This document shows, piece by piece, positions 12,926-25,420 of a stretch of 64,000 nucleotides of DNA. Under the pieces are notes generated by a model. It was not told the DNA's origin, did not search any database, and saw nothing but the letters and a program-made list of their open reading frames with translations. A program made the position numbers and the translations under genes. The stretch lies in the NCBI GenBank assembly GCA_037957365.1, contig JARHVA010004907.1, positions 697,001 to 761,000 of the forward strand, read 5' to 3'. Position 1 is the stretch's first letter, and each line of letters begins with the position of its first letter. This stretch comes from Torreya grandis. Lineage: Eukaryota; Streptophyta; Pinopsida; Cupressales; Taxaceae.

Positions 12926-14844
12926 ACCATCCATTCATATTCAAACTATATATTCCTTTCACACCTTTTCTATTACTCTTTATCCTTTTGGGAAAAATTC
13001 ACATTAGGTTAGACAAGGTTGCATTGTAGCCTTGTCCACTATGCAACCTTGTCCCCCATAATCTAACAATTAATTTTAAAAATCAAGACATTTCACAATA
13101 TCTCTCTTTCACCTTTTTTAAATTTGGTTAGTGAAAATATTCCAAATATTCCCCAATATAAGCACATTAAGGATTCTCCAAATACAATCTAGTAATCACC
13201 TAGCAAGCTTATTGAAAACTGATAAAAATAGCAATATTTCTTCCATTTTTTATTCTAATGCATTATAATGTTCATAGGCCTAGTCTAAATATCTTTTATT
13301 ATATATTAAGGGCATCCATTATCAATCACTTCAATCAATATTCTAGCTACATTCATATAGTTGCATAATAATAGATCACACAATCACCATATGAGGGAAA
13401 ACTACATTGGCCTAAGGCCCATTTGGGCTATATAGGTATCATTCATATTATATGATATTTTCTAAGGATATCTCAAATATTCCCCTTACCCATTACCCCA
13501 TTTATATTTTATCTAATATTTATTTTTTTCAAAAAAAAAGATGCCTTTTGTCAGTCTTTCATGTGACATATTGACACACAAAATTAATTAGCAAACCCTT
13601 ATAGATAGTCACAAATATCTAGATCAAAAAATTAGGCAAATAATCAACCAATATATGGTCTTAGTCGGTAAACAAAGCCATATTATGACCATATCCTCCT
13701 TTTATGGACTTGTCCTAGCACATTTAAAATTCATGCATTCAGTCATGACATAGTGCATAGGTATTTTCAAGTAGTTTTTAGTTACAATCATCTTGCACAA
13801 CCAACTTAAACTCTATTTTAGGGAGGTTTGAATATTTGTAGGCCTATTTATTATTTTTATCTAATTTCTAGTTTTGTAAAATTTTATAGTATATTTCATT
13901 TCACTTTCATATCTATATATTCTTGCATTTTAGTTTAAATAATTTAGATATATTAATTTTAATCAACTCAATGTAAAATAGATTAAAATTTTAGGTGAAC
14001 CCACTATTTTTAGAACACTGCTTATTGATTACTTGATTTTTATCCTATGATTTTATTCATTTTTTTTTAAATTCCTAACATTGAAATAAAATATCCTTCA
14101 ACCTTAGATAAAATTTAACACATAATGATTCAACTTCTTCAACCTTAGATTTAATATGAAACTGAATAGTTTTGTCTTGTCACCTTGGATAAATCTAACA
14201 CATAAGCACTTGATTTCACCCTTGGGTTGATTTTTTTTAATATATATAAAAAAAATATTTCCCTTTTATTTTCTCTTTATTTTCTATTTACTTTTGCTTG
14301 TTTTAATAACTATATTCTAGCAGTTTTAAGAGTACTTGGTGACTTTATTTAAGGGCTTCATGATGATATTTTTTACAAACATTATGGCATGAGTGGTTTA
14401 CCCCAATACTCATAGCCAATCTACAACACTAAACATGAAATTTAGTTTCCATGTACCTCATGATATATCATGAATGTTTTAGATCCCTTGTTTATACCAT
14501 AGGAATCCTCTTTCAGCCATTTGATTTGTGGTATACTGAGAGGAACATATCACCCAAGAAAGTGTCTCTCACCATACCATAAAAATGGGGTTAGTGCACA
14601 AAAAACAAAAAAATTCATTTATAATTAGTTTTATAAAACATTAGACTAACATTAATCAATGAATGAGAAAGTATATTTAAGATCCCACATAATAATTCAA
14701 CCCTTGCCTTGATTACCCTTCATACTTTACATTTTTATTGTATTTCATTCATAGTCATTCACTCTTTTTTACATGCATTATTACTCAATAGCACTAAGTG
14801 TTTTATTTTTTGCACTTGATTTACTTACACTCATTGTGTATATC
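12926..14844. other. Noncoding stretch with one hairpin
   Basis: No gene supported. It contains a perfect 12-bp inverted repeat, GACAAGGTTGCA at 13012-13023 and its complement at 13042-13053, with an 18-base loop. It may be the leader of the ORF at 14845 if the LTR-like start at 12764 belongs to the same element. Confidence 0.35.
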
Positions 14845-15499
14845 ATGGATAGTCAATTTTCTTTGTTCTCTAATCATGTTATTCCTTTTACTTATTATAA
14901 TTAATGGATAAATCAAGATAATCAAAAACTTATGGAATAAGCATATTTAGATGGTTTTGATGATATAACAATGAATAAACATTTTGATTTTTATAAAAAT
15001 TGGAAACATGAATCCTATTCACATTCCCATTTATATTCCCCTCACAATCCTCCTTCATCTTCTTCATTAATTAATAATCTAAAGCAAAAAAATAAATTAA
15101 AGTCAAAATCATCAAATCAAGATAAAAACATTTTCAAAAGAGGATTTCTTAATAAAGGCATTTCAAATCATGAATCACTTTTTGAATTTATTCTTTTAAA
15201 AATAGTGGATTTTGAGCCTACATGTTATATCTCTTCTCCATTGTCAACCAATGAGTAAAAGCTTCCTTACTCTTCCCTTAGCACACTATAAGCTACAATT
15301 AAAATCAATGGCATTCCTATTCACACAACTTGTGATGTTGTTCCTATGTCATCCTCATGCTTGTCTTCACATGATGCTATACTTGTGACACAATGCCATA
15401 ATCTTAGTATAGAGTTACCACATGATGATAATGCATCTCTTTATATAATAATTATTTCTATGTTAGTGATCAAAAAGAATCAAGTAACTAATTTATAAT
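14845..15499 (+). pseudogene. Degenerate ORF, possible gag-protease fragment
   Basis: One frame runs from ATG 14845 to TAA 15497-15499 (about 218 codons) with no frameshift and four internal stops (TAA or TAG). Several fall where Gln would fit, next to Asn, Glu or Leu. The N-terminal part is polar and rich in Asn, Gln, His and Lys, with a Ser-rich patch followed by a Lys-rich patch. The C-terminal part has a short beta-like segment (Lys-Ile-Asn-Gly-Ile-Pro-Ile) resembling the strand before the active site of retroelement proteases, but no clear Asp-Ser/Thr-Gly follows. I cannot name the family. The direct-repeat block at 15640 lies just downstream. Confidence 0.45.
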
Positions 15500-15639
15500 T
15501 AATGAATCTCTTAATCTATAAGAATATCTTATCCCTCTAATCCCACACATCATGTGCCTCATATTATACCTTAAATATCTGCATATACTTATCATGTGCC
15601 TCATAAGCAACATACATTAACAATTAATACTACAAAAAG

Positions 15640-16955
15640 TATAAAAAAGGATAGTAAGAGTCCAAGTGAGCTTATAAGAGAAATGATTCAAAACAAGTTG
15701 ATTACATTATTATTTTATCAAATTTCATATTTAAATAAAACCCTAAATGAAAACACTAGTATGAAAAATCAAGAGAATAATATAATAATAAATAACATTC
15801 ATTGATTTGAAAATATTGTACTTTATAAACTTACTAAAAATAGCAAAGTGTAATGAGAAAATAAAGACTTAGCTAGAAATTGTACTTGTAAGAGGAATAA
15901 GAAACTAAAACTTGTTATTCAGGGACGTTTGATGACTAAGATCAATAATCAAGAACTATATATAAACCAAGACAATAGTGTTGGGAAGAGGACATTAGAG
16001 GTATGACACTCTTATCCAACCTAAGGTTCTCATATCCACGTGTAATGAGGAAATCAGGGTTACTAGGTTTTTTGTGTCTTCATCTATAAAGCCCATATCT
16101 AATGCGGGGGCCTATGATCACTTGTGGATACCATTGTATAACTAATTTTCCTTAAAAATCCTAGTTATTTGACATGTGAATAAAAATTCAAAATAAATGG
16201 AAAAAATGGGTCATTGATTTAAGTTGGGTGAGACCTTAGCACCCCAAGTGCTTAGCACTGCCTACATACCAATACTCTAAAGAGGGATCAAACTTCATGT
16301 AGTTATCCCATGCTATGATGGTGTGTGAGTAAGTTGTGAAATATGATAGATGTTAGTGAAATATTAATATGATTAAGTGCCTTATCAATGACTTATGACC
16401 CATCAAATGTATTCAATCTTGAACGATGGGCAAATAGGGTTGTATGTAATTAGAATTAAGAGAAATATGTATTTTTATATCAATGTATAATTATGATTTT
16501 GATGGTTTTTTATGTGGAAGCCTTCCCTTTAAAAAATGGTTTGAAAAGTGTTTATATAGTCACATATTTTAAATTCCTTCAAATGGGGCTCATTAGGGAC
16601 ATAGGCTAACCTTCCCATAACTTTTGATTTTAAAAATTAGTCATTATTAGATAGGAATATAGGAGAGGGGACAAGGACCTTAGAGCAATGCACTATAATC
16701 CCATAGGGAAATGTTGTATAATGGGTGACTTCATCATGTTGAGGGTTAATCAGGAACTAAATCATGTCTAAGGCTTATAATAAAAGAGATGAATACATTT
16801 GGGGCTCATTTATTAGCCTAGAGGAGTGTGCAAGGTGGTCAAAAGTGATGAAAAAGGTCCTTGGGATAGGTCTAGAGATAAGTGTGTGAAAGGGTGTTAA
16901 TAAGTGCATAGTTTTAACGTAAATGTTAACTTATGTTTCTAAATTTACCCCCTTT
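15640..16955. repeat. Direct repeat copy D, probable LTR of a gypsy-type element
   Basis: About 1.3 kb that aligns with 28370-29664 in the same orientation, at roughly 80-85% identity in the parts I compared (for example 16540-16690 against 29275-29425). Two copies flanking a minus-strand gag-protease relic fit LTRs, with this one as the 3' LTR. Similarity to the other copy ends abruptly near 16955, but this LTR may extend further right, perhaps to about 19481, where the minus strand would begin TGTAAGG. Edges are uncertain and no target duplication was found. Confidence 0.6.
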
Positions 16956-19661
16956 TATTCTATTAATGTATAAAATAATAAGTATTAGAGTAAAAGGAAA
17001 AAGAGTGCATACCTAAACTTACATGTAAAGAGGATTCCTAGATGTAGGCCACAACGTTGAATTGTGCTCCATGAATTAATGATAAGGAACTAGATAGTGT
17101 CAAGGAATGAATACCCCTGATTGGGTATGTGAACTATTGTGTTTTCCTAGTTTAAAAACTAGTGACTTCAATAGTTTGTATCCTTGGAGTTTTTATTAAT
17201 ATTTAATATCTTGGATTGGATTTTGTATACCCAAATCCTCATCTATGGGTGAGTGTGTTTAATAAATCAAGGTGTGATTAAATCCATCATTTCATACCTA
17301 TGCTAGTAAAGCAAATTTGGAATCATTGTATGAATCCCAATAGACATTTCTAGTGTGAAAATGGTGTAATAATGGTGCAAATACTAGTGCAAATAGAAAA
17401 CCAACCATTGTAAATGGAATAAGGTTCAATTATAGTGAAAAATTGGTGAAAATACTGAATATAATTTGGGTCTAATGTATACAACATGAAAGATGACATG
17501 AATTTTCCATTCCATCTACAAGACTAGTGCAAAAAATTGAGAAATGAGGAAACTTTATGCCACACACATGCCCCCAACTGATATCTGGTGCATATATATT
17601 TTTAGACTAAGAGAAATAATTATAATTTTAGTAAACATTGGTACTAATTTGGAACAATATGTCGTGCATGATTTCCCATAAATTAAGAAAATCTAAGACA
17701 AATTGAGTAATTCTAGGAATTAAGACTATGAAACTATTAAGTGTTGTTTTGGGTAAATTGAGGTTCTAATAAATTATATAAGTGCCTATTTTTTAGGAAT
17801 TTAGACAACATTGGGAAGGATAATAGAGTAGTGTCCTCCTACCTAATTTGGTGGTCTTATCCAAGGTAAATTTATGTGTATTTTATGAGCCTAAAATTAT
17901 GTTTGTATACTAATCTAGGAAGTCTAGTCTCTAATAAAAAATGGAAATATGAGTAATATTGACAAAATTTAAATTCATGGTATTAATATGTATGTAAACT
18001 AAGTATATTATTAATTTAAGATTCATGTATAAACAATAATTCATAGTGAGTGTGTCTATAAAGGTGTGACAATGAAACATGTAGATAATTGATCAATTGA
18101 GTATATAATACTAATAAGAACTACTTGGGGAGGAATGTATGATATTAATCATGGAATTATAAGCCTTGTGTGTATGCATGATGTTCATAATGGTATATAA
18201 ATCTAAGAAAATAATCAATCAAAGTGTCATGGCCATGATGCACACAATCAAAGAGTACACGCATAATACACAAAACACACAATAGAAGGGCAAAGAGCCA
18301 CATAGAAGAGACAAGTTTAAATATCACTCAGTCAAATATAAATCACATATAAGGATGTATTAAAATGACCTCACATACATATAATAAAACAAAGGAAACT
18401 TAGAGACACATATAAGGACATATGCAAATGCCCACACATATGAATAGAAGACACACACAAGGACATGTTTAAATGTCCCCACACACATACAATTAGAGAT
18501 ATGAAGGATTAGAGCTACTTGGTAATGACATATTTAAATGTCCTCAAGGTAAACATAGAATTCATACAATGGGTAAAGATATAAAAAATGATATAAAAGC
18601 ATGCATGATTAATTAATAAAATATTATCAACAAAAGTTAAGTTGTAGCCTGGGTATATTTAATAATTGAGATAAATAGTAGTATATCATAATTTTAATGA
18701 GTGATAAATAATAAAATATGTAATGTTTATGTAAATATCTGAGTTATTATTAAGATAATGTGGTAAAATAAGGATAAGACCTATGTATACCATGCCCCTA
18801 ATGAGCTAACTCATGAATGTACATGTTGTAAGAAGCCTGTGTGTAGTATAAAACTAAGTGTTGATAGTATAATATCACTAGGACAATAGTGGGATGAGGG
18901 ACACTAGAGAAATATACCCATGTCATCCATAGCACTCTTATCTATATATAGTTTATGAGTGTGTACAATGAAAGTGTCTATGACTGAATCTAGAAATGAT
19001 GTTCTATGTAACTTTTAATCACTCAATTATATTGATGAAGCATGTATGATATAAAAATGGGTAAATCATGTATATAATATAGTGTACAACTAAACTAGTG
19101 TATGAAAAAATACATATAATCATGCATAGGTCCTAGTTTTGTTATTTTTTAAAATATTGTACTATTTTTGTATTTTTCATATATATGTGAGTATGTACAA
19201 AGTGAAAGACATATAATAACCAATGAGTCCTACAAGGGACATACAATCAACTGCCCTTATGTCAAGAAAAAGGAATGGTGACCTTTCATAAAAGGAAAGG
19301 GTTATGTTATGATGATTGTATTGATCTCAATGGAGAATCTAAATATGGAACACCAAATATGTTATAGCTATCACTAATACTAATAATTTGTATCATACTA
19401 TCTTTGCCTTTGATCATGATGAACTATGGGGATTTTAGGAACCCATCTCAGAGTATGTGAATCCCACATGGGTTCCTTACATTAATTACCCCTAATACTT
19501 TGTAACATTGATCAAGATTATGTATAAGTAGAGAAAGGATCTTTAAACTTTGTGAATTTTTTTGTTGAAGGGGCCTATCTAGGATAGGCCTCCGTGGAAT
19601 TGTAGATATCAATAGTGAAAATATATGAGTAGGTTTTAACTTTTTAGGTTGTTCAACTAAA
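16956..19661. other. Noncoding repeat-rich stretch, possible continuation of LTR D
   Basis: No coding frame supported. 18300-18560 holds short repeats with the near-palindrome GACAT-N6-ATGTC at 18462-18477 and 18527-18542, and a one-mismatch form at 18417-18432, like those at 12300-12680. The rest is plain AT-rich sequence. The final 100-200 bp before 19662 may be internal sequence of the older element into which the copia inserted. Confidence 0.4.
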
Positions 19662-19666
19662 GGATG
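19662..19666. repeat. Target-site duplication GGATG (left)
   Basis: GGATG here and at 26096-26100 directly flank the two copia LTRs. A 5-bp duplication is normal for copia integration, and it fixes the element ends. Confidence 0.85.
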
Positions 19667-20124
19667 TATTACTGTAGGTTTTTATTTTTCCCTATTTATT
19701 AATTAGGTAAATTGTATTTCATGTGCATACATGGAATTTTCCTACATTTTTGGGATATGCTAGCTTATGTGGAGGTGTGTGTCATAGATGTGTCATAGGT
19801 GTCATAAGTAGCTCCCTTGATGGGAGTTACTTCTCTATTCTTAGCACCTTGTCACCACCTTTCATGGAGGAGTTACTACCTATTCTTGGGGTGCCTTATC
19901 CACCTTTTGTGGAGGAGTTACTTACGTACTCTCCTATATGTATTCCTCACTTTGGCCATCTCATGCTAATCAGATTTTGATTTTCTCCATTTTGTCTTGT
20001 GCAATTTATCTTCTTGTGTTATTTTCAAATTGCTTTAGCATCTATGTGGTGTGCACTTGTTCATCTTTTGTGATCACGTCTCCATTGCACTCACGTTATC
20101 CAAATTCTGGCAACAACTCCGATA
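19667..20124 (+). repeat. Copia 5' LTR
   Basis: 458 bp, from TATTACTGTAGG to CAACTCCGATA. It aligns with 25627-26095 without gaps except for an 11-bp unit. It contains three short tandem units of the form GTCATAG/AGTGT near 19781-19810 where the 3' LTR has four. It supplies promoter and polyadenylation functions in the family. ORFs predicted inside it are chance frames. Confidence 0.93.
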
Positions 20125-20136
20125 TGGTATCAGAGC
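20125..20136 (+). promoter_or_regulatory. Copia primer-binding site, initiator-Met tRNA
   Basis: TGGTATCAGAGC, the complement of the 3' end of plant initiator-Met tRNA, starts on the base after the 5' LTR. It primes minus-strand DNA synthesis. The perfect match and zero spacing support the LTR edge at 20124. Confidence 0.93.
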
Positions 20137-21327
20137 AAGAATGGTAATCTTGTGTGTGATTATGCTTTTAGCTTATTTTGAAATCAAGAGGAGTGGAGTT
20201 CTCTTTATTTTTTATTCTAGATTTGGTCTAAAATAAATAGATAAAAAATCTATCTATATCATTTCTAGTTAGTTTCCTTGGGATCCTTGCATTTGGGTGT
20301 CTTGGTAGAATAACACTAGCAAACAAGTTGTTTGAAAATAAAAATCTGTAGGTTGATGCACTCAAGTGCCATTGTTGAGCAGAGAGCAAGGAGGTAGGTG
20401 CCAAACTTCTAGTCTACACCCAACTTCTGCTATTATCCTTTAGTTGTACAGTGTCCAAAATAGTAGTCTATGCCTAGCTTATATCCTTCCAGCACCCTCC
20501 AATAGTAGTTAATGTTGCATTACTTCTGTACTCCATGCCACAATCAGTACCAACAGTCATTTGTATGGTGCCCAGGTCTAGTTTTTTTTTGTTTTTTGTA
20601 AAAAAAATAATTTTTAGAACTGTGCCTTTTTTGGACACCCCCTATTGTTTGGTTTTCTATTTAGAAACAAGCTACTGCGTACTTTTCTATCAAAGTGCCA
20701 AGCTACCACAGTCCTCCCTGCCATGCCTCAGTCTCTAGCAAGATGCCTCAGACAAGCCGTATGGACCAGCAGACGAAGGGTGAGGCCTAAGTTGGTGGGA
20801 GGCCAATTCCCCCTCACAAAAACCTCATTTGGATTCCTCATTCTATGCCCAATCCAACAAGTTGTTGAAAGGCCACTTTCTCTCCCATAACAGGCATTTT
20901 TTTAATGTTTTAATGCTTTTTTTTGCAAAAACACTAGTTTACGACAAAATTGTACCTTTAATATCTTGCAAATGATAGCTTAGTTTTGGGTGCCATTTTT
21001 TGCAAAAGTATTTGTAATTAAATTCTCCACAGTGTAGGCTTGTTATTTTTCAAAAATCCACTAGTTTATAAAGTGCCAAAAATTTGGTTCTCTCGGGATG
21101 CATTTTCGGCTAAGTTTGACGTCTTATTTGCTTTAATCTTGCACTGATTGCTCTAAGACACATTTTCAGCTGAGTCCAAAATCTTTTGAGCATGCACTTG
21201 CATATTTTGGGGGGGGAGCTCAACATTTTATGGGGGTGTGATTGCTTTTCATAACTTGCTTTCATTCTCCTTTCTACATAAAATCACAACTTGTAATCAA
21301 CACAACTTCACCTAAATTTAGCTAAAA
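20137..21327 (+). other. Copia leader (untranslated region)
   Basis: 1.2 kb between PBS and gag with no supported gene; the small ORFs are chance. It holds an eight-G run at 21209-21216 in the context TTTTGGGGGGGGAG. The same 14-base string recurs at 25476-25489 near the 3' end. The leader is less AT-rich than the flanks. Confidence 0.7.
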
Positions 21328-22090
21328 ATGGATTCTTTTCAACTTAAACCCCTAACACCCTTCAACTATCATGAATGGAAAGTTAAAATGTCAATCATTC
21401 TTAGAAGTAAAGTGTTGTATAAGATCATCATGGGAACTAAAGTAGAACCCAACACAGATGCTGAAAAGGTCAAGTGGTACAACCATAGTGATGAAGCCTA
21501 TGGATTATTGAGCTTGTCTGTGTCTCCAAAACTTCTCTTCCATCTATAATCCTCCCATACTTGTAATGACATATGGGACACCTTAGAAAATTTATTTGGG
21601 AAGCTTGATGAGATGAGAGATCATGAGCTTGAAAATGAACTCATAAGTCTAAGTCCTAGCAACTTTGACACCCTACAGGACTTCTTCACTAAGTTTAAGG
21701 CCCTTAGATTGAAATTGAAAGAATGTGGGATAGAGAAGAAAGATGATCAACTCATACTTTCTATTCTCACAAAGTTAGGTCCAAGCTATTCAATCTTTGT
21801 CTCCACTTTCCATGCCACAAAAAGTGCCCTTGGCACTACATGGAAAATGCCTTCTTTGGATTCATTCATTGTCGACTTGACTAGGGAGCAAGATAAGCTA
21901 ATTCAAACAGGCACAATGAAGTCTACTCAACCCCAAGATTTGATAGCTAGAAATGGTAAGGATAAGACTTCAACAAAGGAGAAGAAGAAAAAGAACAAGG
22001 ACTAGGAGAAGAAGAAAGAAAACACCAATCCTGCCAAAAACAACACTGAGACTTCATCTTCCAATGCTAAACCTAAGAAGGAGAAGGTTA
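21328..22090 (+). pseudogene. gag: Copia gag, degenerate
   Basis: The ATG at 21328 (context AAAATGG) starts a capsid protein of the copia (UBN2) type, with an N-terminal block ending near a Tyr-His-Glu-Trp motif and a helix-rich middle. The frame holds to about 22085 with two stops, TAA at 21547 and TAG at 22003. A Lys-rich linker (21960-22080) leads to a CCHC zinc knuckle. One base has been lost there, between the first two cysteines near 22093, which moves the second half of the knuckle into the frame that continues through pol. In the family gag and pol are one frame, so this is a mutation and not programmed frameshifting. Gag would package element RNA. Confidence 0.88.
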
Positions 22091-25000
22091 AGTGTGCTAT
22101 TGTAAAAAGACAGGGCATGATGAACATAAATGCATGAAGAAACAAATATATCACCTAACTCATCTTCTAGAGAAGAACAACATAGGTGTTCTTGATTCCA
22201 TCAAGCAGAATTCATCTACCCAAGATTCTATTAAGGCAAAAGGCAAGGGTAAGGAGAAAGAAAAGGGAAAGGCCCTTGTAGAAACTACAACTTCTACATC
22301 TTCATGGGTCATAGACTTAGGTGCTTCTCACCACATGGACTCTTCACTAGTTGAGTTTTCATCTTTAGAGCCTTGTAGCATGACTTTACTTAGTTTGGGT
22401 GATGACACATCAGTTTTTGTTGCAGGGAGAGGGTCAGTTGAAATGGAAGGAGGAACATTCAATAATGTTCTAAGTGTTCCTTCTCCTTCAACCAATCTCC
22501 TATCAGTGTACCAAATCACTCACATTGGTTAGGGCATTAAAGTTGAGTTTTCACCAGATTTAGTGTCTATCAAGGAGTTGCATAGTGATACTATAGTGGT
22601 AGTGGGTAGGGAAAATCACCAAGCCAGGTTATACACCTTCTCACATTTTGCATCAAATTCTTCTCTAATAACATTGCTAACTCATTCAGATGGAGTTATC
22701 AAATTGTGGCATGAGCAGTTTGGCCACCTTAACTACCGCTACCTTGAGCAACTTTACAAAAATGACATGGTCATTGGCTTGCCTCGTGTCCAATTCTCCA
22801 AAGGAATTTGTGAGGGTTGTTCCCTTAAGAAGCATCCTGAAGCAAAATTTGACAAAGGAAAATATTGGAGGGCTTCACAACCTTTGGAGTTAGTCCATAG
22901 TGATGTATCAGGACCCTTTCCCAAACCATCTATCATAAGGGCCAAGTACATCCTCACCTTCATTGATGATTTCTCTAGATACACTTGGATATATTTTCTC
23001 AAACAAAAGTCTGAAGTGTTTGAAAATTTTCTAGACTTCAAGGCTCTTATCGAGAAATAGAGTGAGAAATCCATCAAGATTCTTCAAACTGATAATGGAG
23101 GGGACTATGTCAGCATCAGGTTTGAGTAGTTTTTCACCATAGAGGGGATTTATTTTCGGTGCACAGTCACTTACAGTCCTTCATAGAATGGGGTTGTAGA
23201 ACACAAGAATAGGTTCTTGAAAGAGATGGGTAGCTGTATGATTCACTCCAAATCCTTAGCACCATAGTATTGGGCTGAAGCCATCAATTATGCTTTCTAC
23301 ATTCAAAACAAGGTTCCTCATAAAGCATTGAAAGGGATAACACCCTTTGAAGCTTGGCATAAAAGGAAACCTAAAGTTGAGCACCTTAGATTTTTTAGAT
23401 CCCCAACCATGGCCCACATTTTGAAGAAGAAATGCAAAGCTATGGAACATCAGTCCAAGCCTTACATCTTTGTAGGATATATGGATGGTATTAAGGGATA
23501 TCACCTTTTAGATCTAGTCACTCATGAGTTGTTCATCAAGAGAAGTGTCCATTTTTAGGAGAGTCCTAGAGACTTAACACTTGACACTTCTTCTCCCTCA
23601 TTGGATCTACTTCTTCATGATGATTCCTCATCAAATTCAAATTAGCCACAACAGGTTCTTAAGCCATAGTCATTTTCTTCTTCTTTGAGTTCAGACAGCG
23701 AGGACAGTGATGTAGAGTCATCCACCTCTAGTCAGTCAGAAGATGAGGAGTTAGCACCTGACTCACCCACTTTTAGGCCACTTTGGGCCAGACAGACACT
23801 TGAGAGTGCTAGCACTTGGGTAGGAGATCCCGTAGATGACAAACGTACTAGGGGGGATTTTTAGAGAGATCCACATGCCTTCTTTGCTTTAGTTTTAGAT
23901 CCATAGACTTTTTGAGAGGCATTGGGGGTACCTGAGTGGGATAATACTATGGAGGAAGAATATTCTTCCTTAATCAAAAATCACACTTGGGATTTGACTT
24001 CACTTCCTAAGGGAAGAAACATGGTTCGATGTAGGTGGATATATCAGACCAAGTTTGTAGCAGATGGGTCAATTGATAAGTATAAGGTGCGATTGGTCAC
24101 CAAGGGTTTCTCACAGGTGGTAGGCATTGACTACTCAAAGACCTTTGCACTTGTTTCAAAGATGACTTCTATCTATCTCACCTTGGCTATTATCGCAGCA
24201 CATGGTTGGGATGTGCATTAGATGGATGTGAAGAGTGCCTTTCTTCACAAAGACCTAGAGGAGGAGATATACATGGAGCAGCCACCAAGATTTGTTTAAG
24301 ATTCTTCCTTGATATGTAGACTTAGGAAATCTATCTATGGCCTCAAATAGGCCCCTCAGGCTTGGTATGCCAAGATGGATTCCTTCCTTCTCACAGTGGG
24401 TTTCACTAGATGCCATTTTTATCCCAATGTCTACTTCTTGTGGTAGGATGATTCACTCTTGATTTTGGTTCTATATGTTGATGACCTTTTGATCACTAAG
24501 AGTTCTTCATCAGCTATTAAAGAAGTGAAGGCATCTCTTTAGGATAGATTTGACATGACAGACTTGGGTTTGTTGCACTACTTCCTTGGCATCAAGATCT
24601 CACAATCAGATTCAGGGATTTCTCTTACACAGCCTAAGTATGCTCTTGACTTATTATCTCAATTTCACATGGCTAATTTCAAGCCATCTCTAACTCCCTT
24701 TCTATTAGGAGTCAAGCTTGAGGCTGATTGTTCTTCACCATTGGTTGATGCCACTCGATATCGACAACTTGTTGGTAGTCTAATCTACTTGACTCACACT
24801 AGGCCCAACATATCATATGCAGTGGGACTTGTCTCTAGGTTCATGCAGGAACCCCATGAGCTACATTGGAAAGTAGCTAAGAGGATCTTGCATTACATAT
24901 AGGGTTCACATAGATATGAGATTCATTACAGATTTGGCATAGAGGTTGACTTGGTTGGATATACAGATTCAGACTGGGCTGGTGATTCACAGACTCACAA

Positions 25001-25420
25001 GTCCACTTTTGGTTATAGTTTCTCTCTAGGTTTTGGTCCTATTAGTTGGTATAGCAAAAAGCAAAATGCTATTACTATATCATCCACAAAGGTAGAGTAC
25101 AAGGGAGCTATTAATGTAGCTACTGAGGCTATTTGGATTTAGGGGATTCTTTCTAAGTTTGGCATTCTTATCAGGCATCCCACCATCATTTATTGTGACA
25201 ACTAGAGTACCATTCAGATTTGTGAGAATCTGGTTCAGCACCAGTGGACCAAGCACATAGAGATTCACATGCATTTCATTTGGGAGCTTATTCATAGTCA
25301 AGTCATTGACTTGATATTTTGCCAGTCTTCAGAGTACGTTGTAGACATCTTCACCAAACCTTTCATCGAGAGCATGTTCATTCATCTACGAGCTCTTCTT
25401 GGGGTGTGGTCCACATTTGT
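22091..25420 (+). pseudogene. pol: Copia pol: protease, integrase, RT, RNase H (degenerate)
   Basis: About 1,110 codons in one frame with no further frameshift. Knuckle remainder at 22092-22140 (Cys, Gly-His, Cys). Protease motif at 22314-22322 reads Asp-Leu-Gly where the family has Asp-Ser-Gly. Integrase: zinc-binding His pair near 22705-22725 and Cys-Glu-Gly-Cys near 22810; catalytic Asp near 22900, Asp near 23093 and Glu near 23199. RT: Tyr-Val-Asp-Asp near 24475 and a Gly-Leu-Lys-stop-Ala-Pro block near 24340. RNase H: Asp-Ser-Asp-Trp-Ala-Gly near 24966, Val-Glu-Tyr near 25095 and Asp-Asn near 25199. I count 19 in-frame stops: 17 TAG, one TAA, one TGA, several at invariant Gln positions. 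No stop is left at the expected C-terminus; the frame reads through the PPT to TAG at 25635 in the LTR. Confidence 0.93.

Noticed and set aside
19723..20236. Overlapping ORFs in the copia 5' LTR and their counterparts at 25748-26115
   Set aside because: They lie within LTRs, overlap each other and lack protein features; regulatory DNA read by chance.
22091..25420. TAG read as Gln through a variant genetic code, which would leave the copia pol almost open
   Set aside because: TAG and TGA also replace conserved Trp in other relics (chromovirus gag near 47620, PMD exon), normal CAG Gln codons remain in pol, and protease Ser-to-Leu is another C-to-T change. Methylation decay explains all of these; a variant code does not.
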